DNA of 64,000 nucleotides from Bacteroidetes bacterium GWF2_41_31 (GTDB lineage Bacteria; Bacteroidota; Bacteroidia; Bacteroidales; F082): NCBI GenBank assembly GCA_001769215.1, contig MEOL01000026.1, positions 1 to 64,000 of the forward strand, read 5' to 3'. Shown piece by piece: positions 10,002 to 19,235 of this stretch (position 1 is its first letter; each line of letters starts with the position of its first letter). The notes under the pieces were generated by a model. It saw only the letters and a program-made list of their open reading frames with translations, ran no database searches and was not told where the DNA came from. The position numbers and the translations under genes were made by a program.

Positions 10002-10485
10002 CCCTAACTCATCCTCGTTTGAGCATAGCGATAACGAGCTTGCCTACCTTCATGCCTACGACAGATAAATCGGTAGGTAAATCTGCCGCCCTTTAGGCAG
10101 GGATGCCTACCACTAACTCATCGCAGTTTGAGTTGCGGTAACAAGCATGCGACAGGCGCGCACGAACAACTCTTTTCCCAGGTTATACTTGCCTTGCCGG
10201 CCGCGTTTCACGGCGGAAAGGTTTTAGAAGCGGAATCAATCTCCATAACTCAACAACGCCCAAAAATAAATCACCAAAAGATTGACCCTAAAAATCAAAC
10301 CAATACAATTAATTCCTAGATTTACCCCACCAAACACCCGATGATCCAATTACAATGAAGTAGAAAGAAACCGATTTGATTCATTATAAACGATTGAAAA
10401 TGGGCAGGTTATTAATTATAAAGAGGTTAAAAAAAAGGGTAATAGATAAATAACTGCTAGAGGTGAGTTTATCCACTCGTTAGGT
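10002..10485 (+). repeat. Family B junction repeat, copy B2, with inserted TACC/GGTA palindromic segment; ends in GTTAGGT
   Basis: Second family B copy; left end partly duplicated (10002 and 10113); right end 'CTGCTAGAGGTGAGTTTATCCACTCGTTAGGTGC'. Confidence 0.8.
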
Positions 10486-10510
10486 GCAATAAAAAATAAA
10501 AATAAAAACA

Positions 10511-11296
10511 ATGGATACAACATTTCCAAGAATTTTTGTAGGCTCATCATCAGAAGACCTTGATGTAGCATACGCAATACAAGACAACCTTGAAAAAGTT
10601 GCTGATGTGACTGTATGGGATCAGGACATTTTCCAACTTACAGAGACTACATTGACTAGTCTTATTACTGCAATAAACCAATTTGACTACGCAATATTTG
10701 TTTTTAATTCAAATGATGAAATAATAATACGTGGGGAAAATTTTCAAATAGCTCGAGATAATATCATTTTTGAGATGGGATTATTTATTGGAAAAATGGG
10801 AAAGGAAAAGGTGTTTTATGTCATGCCACATGGAATAAGCAACTTTCATTTGCCTACAGATTTAATTGGGACAACAGCTGGGAAATATAGGACTGACAGA
10901 CAAGATGGAAATATAAAAGCCGCACTTGGAGTATTTTGTAATAGCATTAGGAAAATAATTAATTCGAAATACATTAAAGAAGAGGAAACTATTACTCCTG
11001 AGAAAATATTTGTTGGTAAATGGAATAATTTCTATGTGGATAATACTGATGGGAAAAGATCATTTGGCACTGAAGAAGTCATTATAAAAAACAAAAATGA
11101 ATATTATGTAAATAATATTTTATATTTTAAAATTAAAGACTTCAAAATTGATAGAAAACACGGAAAAATTTCATTTATTAAAGTAGGTGTATTAGATGAC
11201 AGAATACTTAGAAATGAACTTAAAATAATATCCGGTAAGTTGTTCGTTGGAACAGAGAATGAGAATACTGAAGTAAATTATGAAAGAATAAATTAA
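10511..11296 (+). CDS. TIR domain-containing predicted nucleotide-binding protein (Cap12/PycTIR type, PF10137-like) with unknown C-terminal domain
   Basis: 'PRIFVGSSSEDLDVAYAIQDNLE...VTVWDQDIFQLTETTLTSLITAINQFDYAIFVF...RDNIIFEMGLFIGKMGKEKVFYVMP...LPTDLIGTTAGKY'. Confidence 0.85.
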   Translation: MDTTFPRIFVGSSSEDLDVAYAIQDNLEKVADVTVWDQDIFQLTETTLTSLITAINQFDYAIFVFNSNDEIIIRGENFQIARDNIIFEMGLFIGKMGKEKVFYVMPHGISNFHLPTDLIGTTAGKYRTDRQDGNIKAALGVFCNSIRKIINSKYIKEEETITPEKIFVGKWNNFYVDNTDGKRSFGTEEVIIKNKNEYYVNNILYFKIKDFKIDRKHGKISFIKVGVLDDRILRNELKIISGKLFVGTENENTEVNYERIN

Positions 11297-11297
11297 A

Positions 11298-11431
11298 GCA
11301 CCTAACAATGCATAATACTTTATGGCGGGTTACGTTATGAAAATGAGTATTTTAGTTTCAAATATAAATCATCGTGGACAGAAAGATTTGTTTTTTAAAT
11401 CCGACATAAAGCATAAGCTCGCCCGTTAGAC
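11298..11431 (+). other. attC-like recombination-site candidate S2 (family A)
   Basis: R''-like ACCTAAC (11300-11306) and R'-like GTTAGAC (11425-11431); ATAATACTTTATGGCGGGTT on the left pairs imperfectly with AATCCGACATAAAGCATAA on the right. Confidence 0.6.
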
Positions 11432-11468
11432 ATAATGCACAAAAAAATAACAACATTACTAAAACTAA

Positions 11469-13106
11469 ATGAGAAAATTAATTTACCTCGTCACCATTCT
11501 TTTGATAGCTACGTCAACACTGTTTTCACAATCATGTTTGCCTGATGGCATTACTTTTTACAATCAATCTGCGATTGATAATTTTCAAAATGACCATCCA
11601 GACTGTACTGAAATAGAAGGAAATGTTGAAATTAGTGGAAATAGTATTTCGAATTTAAGTGGTTTAAATATTCTGACTCAGATTGGTGGAAATCTAGATA
11701 TTAAAGGTTGTAATGGACTAATAAATTTAACTGGACTGAATAACCTGATAACTATTGGTGGAAATTTGTGGATTTCTGATAACAGTAATCTTAATACATT
11801 TAGCGGTTTGGATAACCTTACCACCATTGAAGGAGGCCTCTATATCCTTACAAACAATTCAATAACCAATCTATTTGGACTTGGAAATCTATCATTGGTA
11901 AACGGATCCTTCAGTATTTATAGCAACTCGATATTTAATAGTTTTGATGGTATTTATAGTTTGTATATTATAGGTGATGTTTACATTTACTATAACTCAT
12001 CCTTGACAAATATGTCAGGTCTGGAAGATTTGATTCTAATTGAAGGTATACTTGATGTACAATCAAACCAAAACCTTACCAGTTTTACCGGACTTGAAAA
12101 TTTGACTTCAATTGGAGGGACGCTTCAGGTTAGTAATAATATTTCACTATTAAATTTTACCGGACTTGAGAACTTAACTTCAATAGGTGATGAACTTTTA
12201 ATCAGTTTTAATCAATCTTTACATAATTTGGATGGGTTAAATAATTTAACGACGGTCGCCGCCACCCTCGATTTATATGGAAATGATAGTCTTGAAAACA
12301 TCCAGGCACTTGAACACCTGACTCATGTTGGTGCAGATCTTAACATCAGTGGCCATTCCATAACAAGTTTATCGGGACTTGAGAACCTTGTTTCAGTCGG
12401 GACAGATCTCAATATATATAGAAATTTTAAATTAACAGATATATCATCTTTAAGCAATGTTACACATATTCCCGGTTATCTTTGGGTTAATTCAAATACT
12501 CTTTTAAACAATTTAGAAGGATTAAATAATATAGCAAGTATTGGAGAATTCGTTAAAATATATTCAAATGACTCATTGGCTAACTTGTCTGCATTGTCTA
12601 ATGTTAATTCTATTGGAGGATATCTTAATATTCATTCAAATTTCTCACTTACCAGCTTAACTGGATTAGATAACATTGAACCGGCAACAATTGACAGCTT
12701 ATTTATTTACGACAACAACAAATTATCTTCATGTGAAGTAAAAAGCATTTGTGATTACCTGTCTTCTCCAACTGGAACAATAGAAATATATGATAATGCA
12801 ACAGGATGTGACACACAAGAAGAAATAGAGGTGGCTTGCCTGAATCTAGGAATATTAAAAATAGTTAATGAGCCCTTGTTTGCACTATATCCCAATCCGG
12901 CAAAAAAGACTGTCGCAATTAATACACAACGTATCACAGGCCTAAGTAAGGCAATCATTTATAATGAATTTGGCCAACAAGTATTTGTCATAACAAACGG
13001 TTTTAATAATATTGACATTTCAAAACTTAGACATGGCATTTATTTTATCGAATTATTTTCAAAGAATGAAAAAATTGGAGAAGATAAGTTAATTATTGTA
13101 GATTAA
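11469..13106 (+). CDS. LRR-like repeat secreted protein with T9SS C-terminal sorting domain
   Basis: Signal peptide, ~23-25 aa repeats 'GLENLTSIGGTLQVSNNISLLNFT', C-terminal 'LYPNPAKKTVAIN...GIYFIELF...'. Confidence 0.85.
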   Translation: MRKLIYLVTILLIATSTLFSQSCLPDGITFYNQSAIDNFQNDHPDCTEIEGNVEISGNSISNLSGLNILTQIGGNLDIKGCNGLINLTGLNNLITIGGNLWISDNSNLNTFSGLDNLTTIEGGLYILTNNSITNLFGLGNLSLVNGSFSIYSNSIFNSFDGIYSLYIIGDVYIYYNSSLTNMSGLEDLILIEGILDVQSNQNLTSFTGLENLTSIGGTLQVSNNISLLNFTGLENLTSIGDELLISFNQSLHNLDGLNNLTTVAATLDLYGNDSLENIQALEHLTHVGADLNISGHSITSLSGLENLVSVGTDLNIYRNFKLTDISSLSNVTHIPGYLWVNSNTLLNNLEGLNNIASIGEFVKIYSNDSLANLSALSNVNSIGGYLNIHSNFSLTSLTGLDNIEPATIDSLFIYDNNKLSSCEVKSICDYLSSPTGTIEIYDNATGCDTQEEIEVACLNLGILKIVNEPLFALYPNPAKKTVAINTQRITGLSKAIIYNEFGQQVFVITNGFNNIDISKLRHGIYFIELFSKNEKIGEDKLIIVD

Positions 13107-13107
13107 A

Positions 13108-13334
13108 GCACTATGCCTAACAAAGATGTGTATGGTGCATGGAGGTTACGTTATGAATATGAATACTTTAGTTCCACTTGTCTGCCGGTTTACCTACCTC
13201 CGGTAGGTGAACCTGCCGATTTACCTGCCGAAGGTATGGAGGCACGGAGGGAGGAGGCATGAAATATAAATCATCGTGGACAGAAAGATTTTTCTTTTAA
13301 AGTCCGACATAAAGCATATGCATGCCCGTTGGCG
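13108..13334 (+). other. attC-like recombination-site candidate S3 (family A, enlarged loop)
   Basis: GCCTAAC (13115-13121) and GTTGGCG (13328-13334) ends; shares 'GGTTACGTTATGAA...ATAAATCATCGTGGACAGAAAGATTTTTCTTTTAAAGTCCGACATAAAGCATATGC' with S2/S4. Confidence 0.6.
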
Positions 13335-13423
13335 GTCATTGAACAAAGCAGTCGGACAACTATAACAAATTAAAAAATAATTTAACTTTGGACTGGAAAT
13401 TACAGCCTATATGAAGTTTAAAT

Positions 13424-14305
13424 ATGAATAAGGAAAAAATATCCATACGTTTTTTTGATGACCGTGAAGTGCGTGCGGTTTGGGATGAGATAAATGACAA
13501 GTGGTGGTTTAGCGTATTGGATATTATTACTGTTCTTAATGACCAGGATGACTACACTAAAACCCGAAACTACTGGAAATATCTTAAAGCCAAATTGAAG
13601 AAGGAAAATAATGAGTTGGTTAGTGCTACTACCCAACTGAAACTTTTAGCAAATGATGGTAAAAGATATTTAACTGACATGTTGGATTTTGATGGTATAA
13701 TTGCTTTAGGGAAAGAATTTCCGAGTAAAAAGGCCAACCGATTTATAGAATGGTTTACAAACAGCGATGAAAGCATTGACGTAAAAAGCAAAACAAAAGC
13801 TTATGCTTTATTTGAAAGTTCATTTATAAATAGCATTGAAGTTGGTACAACTAAAGGATTGCAACAAATACACGGTTATTTATTTGGTGGATTGTATGAT
13901 TTTGCAGGACAAATTAGACAAAAAAACATAGCTAAAGGAGGCTTTCAGTTTGCCGTATCACACTTTTTAGGGGACACATTAAAGCAAATAGAATCAATGC
14001 CAGAAACCACATTTGAGGAAATTGTCGATAAATATGTGGAAATGAATATCGCTCACCCTTTTATGGAGGGTAATGGTAGAAGTGCGAGAATATGGCTGGA
14101 TTTAATGCTAAAAAAGAATCTCAAAAAATGTGTAGATTGGAGTAAAATAAGCAAACAGGATTATATGAACTCAATGATGTTGAGTCCAACAAAAAGTGGT
14201 GTTTTGAAAACACTTTTGGAAAATGCACTCACAACTAAAATAAATGATCGAGAAATGTTTATGAAAGGTATTGACTACTCATATTACTACGAAGAAAATG
14301 ATTAA
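13424..14305 (+). CDS. Bro-N-like domain fused to Fic/DOC domain
   Basis: N-terminal '[30 protein letters not shown]...[21 protein letters not shown]'; C-terminal '[27 protein letters not shown]...[19 protein letters not shown]'. Confidence 0.85.
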   Translation: MNKEKISIRFFDDREVRAVWDEINDKWWFSVLDIITVLNDQDDYTKTRNYWKYLKAKLKKENNELVSATTQLKLLANDGKRYLTDMLDFDGIIALGKEFPSKKANRFIEWFTNSDESIDVKSKTKAYALFESSFINSIEVGTTKGLQQIHGYLFGGLYDFAGQIRQKNIAKGGFQFAVSHFLGDTLKQIESMPETTFEEIVDKYVEMNIAHPFMEGNGRSARIWLDLMLKKNLKKCVDWSKISKQDYMNSMMLSPTKSGVLKTLLENALTTKINDREMFMKGIDYSYYYEEND

Positions 14306-14339
14306 AAAATGGACAAAAATATAGGACATAAAACAACGA

Positions 14340-14599
14340 ACCGCCAACAAAGATGCATAATACTTTATGACGGGTTACGTTATGAACCTGCCTGCCCTGC
14401 CTACCGGGCAGGCGGTAGGCAGGAATGAGTATTTTAGTTCCACTTGTCTGCCGGTTTACCTGCCTACGGTAGGTGAATCTACCTACGGTAGGTGAATCTA
14501 CCGGAGGAACGGAGGCAGGAGGCATGAAATATAAATCATGGTGGGCAGAAAGATTTTTCTTTTGAAGTCCGCCACAAAGCATATGCACGCCCGTTAAGT
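14340..14599 (+). other. attC-like recombination-site candidate S4 (family A, enlarged loop)
   Basis: ACCGCCAAC (14340-14348) ... GTTAAGT (14593-14599); body homologous to S2/S3. Confidence 0.6.
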
Positions 14600-14642
14600 C
14601 AGCCCAAAAACAGTATATTAGCAACTTGTTTTAAAACGGCTT

Positions 14643-15134
14643 ATGAGAAATTCTGTATTTATCCTATTGTTTTCTGTTCTGAGCTTGTTTATTTCGCTAA
14701 TCGCAATGGCCACTTCTTATTATAACCAGATGCCTTTGGCAACCTCACCTGCTATCAATGCCGGCCACTCTGAACTAAGCGCAACCATTGATTTTACGGG
14801 TGCATTGCGGGAAGGAATTGCCGATATCGGGGCATTTGAAAATACGGTTGTAAGCATACCTGCTGATCAAAACCATGCTCAATCCCTTGCATTAAATATC
14901 TTCCCCAACCCGGTAACAGAATATGTTACAGTAAACGCCGTATGGAACCAACCTGAGGAAGTGACCATCGATCTGTACACCGTTTATGGTAAAAAAGTTG
15001 ATTCATATCATTCACAAGGCAAAGCACAACAGATTCAACATGTTTTTTCGTTTCATGACAAGCAACAGGGCATTTTTGTTTTGGTTTTTAAAGTGGGTGA
15101 CATTAGTTTTGTAAGAAAAATTATTATGCAGTAG
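14643..15134 (+). pseudogene. Remnant of choice-of-anchor-Q/beta-helix T9SS protein (signal peptide + C-terminal end only)
   Basis: Signal-like N-terminus runs directly into 'ATSPAINAGHSELSATIDFTG...ADIGAFEN', normally the end of a beta-helix domain, then the T9SS tail. Confidence 0.55.
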
Positions 15135-15184
15135 CGATAGATTTTTATTGAGTAAAAGAACAAAACCAATCAAAAAGCTGAAAA

Positions 15185-15541
15185 ATGAAACCCGTTAACA
15201 AAGGAATCAGATTAGTACACTTTATTGTCGATATGATGATTATTTTGATCATCGTGCGAATATTGGAAGTTGTGAGAATTCCTTTGGATGAAAGAATTAT
15301 CATGCTGATAGTATTTCTGTTATACTATTTTACTATGGAATCGATAACAGGTCAGACAGTGGGGAAAATGATTACGAAAGCCATGGTGGTAGATTCCCAT
15401 AAATCAAAGCCCGGAACTTTAAGAATTTTAGTCCGAACAATATTGCGACTTAACCCATTTGACGCTTATTCCTATCTTTTTGGATTAGATATCGGTGCAC
15501 ATGACAGCTTGTCAAAGACCTGGATTGTAAAGAAAACATGA
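15185..15541 (+). CDS. RDD family membrane protein
   Basis: 'VHFIVDMMIILIIVR...YYFTMESITGQTVGKMITKAMVV...ILVRTILRLNPFD'. Confidence 0.8.
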   Translation: MKPVNKGIRLVHFIVDMMIILIIVRILEVVRIPLDERIIMLIVFLLYYFTMESITGQTVGKMITKAMVVDSHKSKPGTLRILVRTILRLNPFDAYSYLFGLDIGAHDSLSKTWIVKKT

Positions 15542-15666
15542 GAATAATTTGGAAACAATTACATCATATGCACCGATAAGCTAAAAAATGGATGATCTAA
15601 CTTTAAAATACCGACAGAAATTATAACTATCTCGGCAGGTATCAATAAAAGATTAATTTTACATAA

Positions 15667-16251
15667 ATGAAACACTCTGTTAATTCGCTCTATTTGCTTC
15701 TCATCATATTCGCATTCAACAATATAAATGCACAGAGTTTTGAGAAAAAAGAGTTTAAGCAGGCGAATACCATCATAGTATTTGTAGGTGACTCCACCAT
15801 GGAGCAGGCAAAAGAAAGGTTTACCAGCTACCTGGATGGAAAAGGATTTCATGTTTATACTATAAATAAGCAGAAAGAGAGTCCCGTTTTAGGAAAAAAA
15901 GGCGAAAAATCATTTCAGCTGAATCAGACAAATGATAAGCCAAAACTAATGTCGAATAATTCCATTAGCGGAGATACCATCAACACTGCTTTGGTCTCTC
16001 TTTACGATATGATGATGGGACAGTATTCGGCTCGCTTAAAGTTTTATTCTGCCAAGGACAAATCGGGGAAATTATACATTGCTGTTACCGGCTTTGTTTC
16101 AAGCAACGCCTTTGGTGCTGATTTTTTCGACCTGCAAATGCAAAAGGGAGGAAAAAGCTCCAATTGGGCGCAGCGCGAATTGTTTAAAAAAATGAACGAA
16201 TATCTGTTACAGTACGAAGATGAGAATGAAATCATGTATTCAGCTGATTAG
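15667..16251 (+). CDS. Hypothetical secreted protein
   Basis: Signal peptide 'LYLLLIIFAFNNINAQS'; complete ORF. Confidence 0.5.
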   Translation: MKHSVNSLYLLLIIFAFNNINAQSFEKKEFKQANTIIVFVGDSTMEQAKERFTSYLDGKGFHVYTINKQKESPVLGKKGEKSFQLNQTNDKPKLMSNNSISGDTINTALVSLYDMMMGQYSARLKFYSAKDKSGKLYIAVTGFVSSNAFGADFFDLQMQKGGKSSNWAQRELFKKMNEYLLQYEDENEIMYSAD

Positions 16252-16274
16252 AAGTCATTAATACTATACAAGCC

Positions 16275-17639
16275 ATGAATAAAAATAAGCTATTTAACGG
16301 AATCGTTCAACTTTTTACCCTCATTTCGATGATATTCCCCATGGCTTTGTCAGCGCAATCCACCTGGATTTATGGCGTTGTGGACGAAGGGGCCTATACT
16401 CCGGCCTATTTAGTCAGACTAAACTATTCCACTACTCAATTCGATACTGTTTCCTATTTGGGCGAACAATACATTGCCGATTTTGGTTGTTGTATTGATC
16501 CGTTTAACGGGAGGATGTTTTTGAGTGGGTTATTGTTTGGGCAAAGTGGTTTTCTGCAAGAGATCGATCTTAACACCTTAGAAATCGTTTCTTATGATAA
16601 ACATTTTTGGAGTCAGGATATGGAATACAATTTTTTGAATAATTCAATTATCTACCGTGTGGACAGTGCTATGTGGAAAGTGGATTTAGAAACAGGGATT
16701 GAATCCAAGATCAACGATATCGAACACATTGACGGCCATTATTGGGGAAGTCCACGCAGCTACAATCCCGCCGATAACACTTTTGTATTTTTTGCTGTAC
16801 AGAATAATGAGTCCTATTGCTTTGTAATTGACGCATTTACAGGTGTCTTGAAAAGTAAAAAGCAAGCCAGCAGAGTGCTCTTTTCATTGGCCGTCGACTA
16901 TGCGTCAGGAAAACAATACGGTAAGTTTAGCGGAACAGTTTATAATTTCGACCCTTACGGATTTAAAGTCACCGAGTTGGTTACAATTCCCGATTATAAA
17001 TCCGAGCTCAATGAGCAACAATCGGTTTATGATCAAAACAACAAGAAATATATAGTGCCTTATATTGCCGCCGACAACCAACCTAAATTTTGCGTGATCG
17101 ATATGGAAAACTATTCCATTGACACATCGTACGTTCAGCCCAATTCACAAATGAATTTACATGAAATATTCTGCCAACCAAGAACAACCTTATCCCTGAT
17201 CAACGATACACTACGTTCGACTCACGGATTAAACTATCAATGGTATCTTGGTGGATTACTAAACCCATTGGTCAACACTCAATACTGTATTCCTGTCGAA
17301 TCAGGAGATTACCAGGCTCTGGTGGATTACCCTGAATATTCAAGCCTGTCGAATACTGTCTCGTTTGAATACACCGATTTACAAACAGATATACAATCCG
17401 TAGTTGCCCGGATAGTGCCCAATCCATTTCGTGACCGGATAGAAATCATCGGGCACAACAATGACTGGAACAACTTCACGTTAAAGATATTCAACGTGCA
17501 AGGAGATTTAATCTATGAAAATAACGCGTTGGATTCATATATACCCGGCCTCGAATTTTTGAAGCCCGGCTTTTACCTGTTTCGTTTAGAACAAAATGGA
17601 AATGTGGTTTTAAGACAAAAGATGGTGAAAAGTGGGTGA
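16275..17639 (+). CDS. Secreted protein with T9SS C-terminal sorting domain
   Basis: Signal peptide; C-term 'RIVPNPFRDRIEIIG...LKIFNVQGDLIYENN...PGFYLFRLEQNGNVVLRQKMVK'. Confidence 0.8.
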   Translation: MNKNKLFNGIVQLFTLISMIFPMALSAQSTWIYGVVDEGAYTPAYLVRLNYSTTQFDTVSYLGEQYIADFGCCIDPFNGRMFLSGLLFGQSGFLQEIDLNTLEIVSYDKHFWSQDMEYNFLNNSIIYRVDSAMWKVDLETGIESKINDIEHIDGHYWGSPRSYNPADNTFVFFAVQNNESYCFVIDAFTGVLKSKKQASRVLFSLAVDYASGKQYGKFSGTVYNFDPYGFKVTELVTIPDYKSELNEQQSVYDQNNKKYIVPYIAADNQPKFCVIDMENYSIDTSYVQPNSQMNLHEIFCQPRTTLSLINDTLRSTHGLNYQWYLGGLLNPLVNTQYCIPVESGDYQALVDYPEYSSLSNTVSFEYTDLQTDIQSVVARIVPNPFRDRIEIIGHNNDWNNFTLKIFNVQGDLIYENNALDSYIPGLEFLKPGFYLFRLEQNGNVVLRQKMVKSG

Positions 17640-17939
17640 AAATAGATACATATATCATACTTAAAAAGAAATTACCAGAGTATATAACCCCCATCACTGG
17701 CGCGCGTTTAGCGAAAGCGTAACGCGTGACCATAAATACCACTCCATACCCTAAAATGGTGTCTTTACAAGAATTGGTAGATAAAGATAAATAATCCGTT
17801 CTGATAATTTTGATCTTTTTGTAAAATAAAAAAACCACTTTTGAGAATTAAAGCTTACTTTTATCCAGGACATTTTAAGTAAACTGATGCAGAGTGGAGT
17901 ATTCACTTTAAAAAAGGCTATCCGCCGGAGGCGGATTTA

Positions 17940-18067
17940 GTTCAACATCATGTATAATATTTTGGAGATTAGGTGGTTACATGAAAGCTTCTGCCCGGCA
18001 CTAGCTTTTGTAACGGCAGACAGTAACAACGCCCGCAAGCCCCAAGGTATCATACCTCCAAACGATG
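17940..18067 (+). other. Candidate attC-like palindromic junction S5
   Basis: R''-like GTTCAAC (17940-17946); GTATAATATTTTGGAG vs reverse complement of right arm GTATGATACCTTGGGG (12/16). Confidence 0.35.
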
Positions 18068-18186
18068 TGTAATTTAACAGGAGATGCAAATTCAATAACC
18101 AAGTGCATTATATCAAAAAGTTTATAGAGATATATGAATTAACGTTTAGAAAAATATTTTGATTATTTTTACTGTTATTTAGTACT

Positions 18187-18768
18187 ATGAAAACAAATTC
18201 AATTATGGAAAAAATTAAGTCCTATCTTATGGAGCTTACAATAGTTACTGCTGGTGTTTTGATTGCATTATTTTTAAGCAATCTTACAGAAAGCAATCAA
18301 GAACGAAAGTATCACATTGCATCAGTTAAAACCATAAATAATGAAGTTAAAGCAAACTATTCCGGTTTAAAAGGAGTAATTAAGAAACAAAATAATTTAC
18401 TAGACACACTGACTATATATAGAGACGCTCCAACCTCAATTGTCGACCTATTCAAAAAATCAAGTGGCTTACAATTTGCCACATTGAGCAATGCAGGATT
18501 GGAGTTTTATGAAAGAAACCAGATTAATTCCATTGATTTTGAAATGATGTCAACACTTATCCAAATGAATATCTTATCAGGGGTCATTGATACTAAATTA
18601 GAAAAACTTGCTGAATTTACTTATTCTAATACCCTTGGCAATTCTAAAGAAATTAAAACGGTGGTCATCTTGCATTTACAGAATGTTTTAAATACTGAAT
18701 ATCAATTACTGGAGCTCTATGAGGATTATATTGATAAAAATATTAAAACTGAACACAACACGAAATAA
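18187..18768 (+). CDS. Small N-terminally membrane-anchored protein (DUF6090-like)
   Basis: Single TM 'LTIVTAGVLIALFLSNLTE', 'KYHIASVKTINNEVKANYS'. Confidence 0.5.
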   Translation: MKTNSIMEKIKSYLMELTIVTAGVLIALFLSNLTESNQERKYHIASVKTINNEVKANYSGLKGVIKKQNNLLDTLTIYRDAPTSIVDLFKKSSGLQFATLSNAGLEFYERNQINSIDFEMMSTLIQMNILSGVIDTKLEKLAEFTYSNTLGNSKEIKTVVILHLQNVLNTEYQLLELYEDYIDKNIKTEHNTK

Positions 18769-18778
18769 AAGACTACAC

Positions 18779-19154
18779 ACCTAACTCATCCCAGTTTGAG
18801 CGTAGCGGTAACAAGCTTGCGTCAGTGTCGCACAATCAACTCTTTTCCCAGGTTATAATTGCCTCTCCGGCTGCGTTTCACGGCAGACAGGTTTTAGAAG
18901 TAGGATCAATCTCCATAACTGCCCACCGCCCAAAAATAAATCCCCAAAAGATTGACCCTAAAAATCAAACCAATACAATTAATTCCTAGATTTACCCCAC
19001 CAAACACCCGATGATCCAGTTACAAGAAGGAGAAAGAAACCGATTTGACTAATTATAAACGATTGAAAATGGGTAGGTTATTATCTGTAATGAGGTTAAA
19101 AATAATAATGCTAAATAGAGAGCTTCCAGAGTTGGGTTTATACTCTCGTTGACA
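18779..19154 (+). repeat. Family B junction repeat, copy B3
   Basis: ACCTAAC (18779-18785) ... GTTGACA (19148-19154); near-identical core to B1/B2. Confidence 0.85.
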
Positions 19155-19235
19155 TTCATTGGAAAAAATAAATAATGTAACCTGGTTTTATTAAAAACAA
19201 TATTCATGCACAAATAGAAACAAAATCGAAATATT

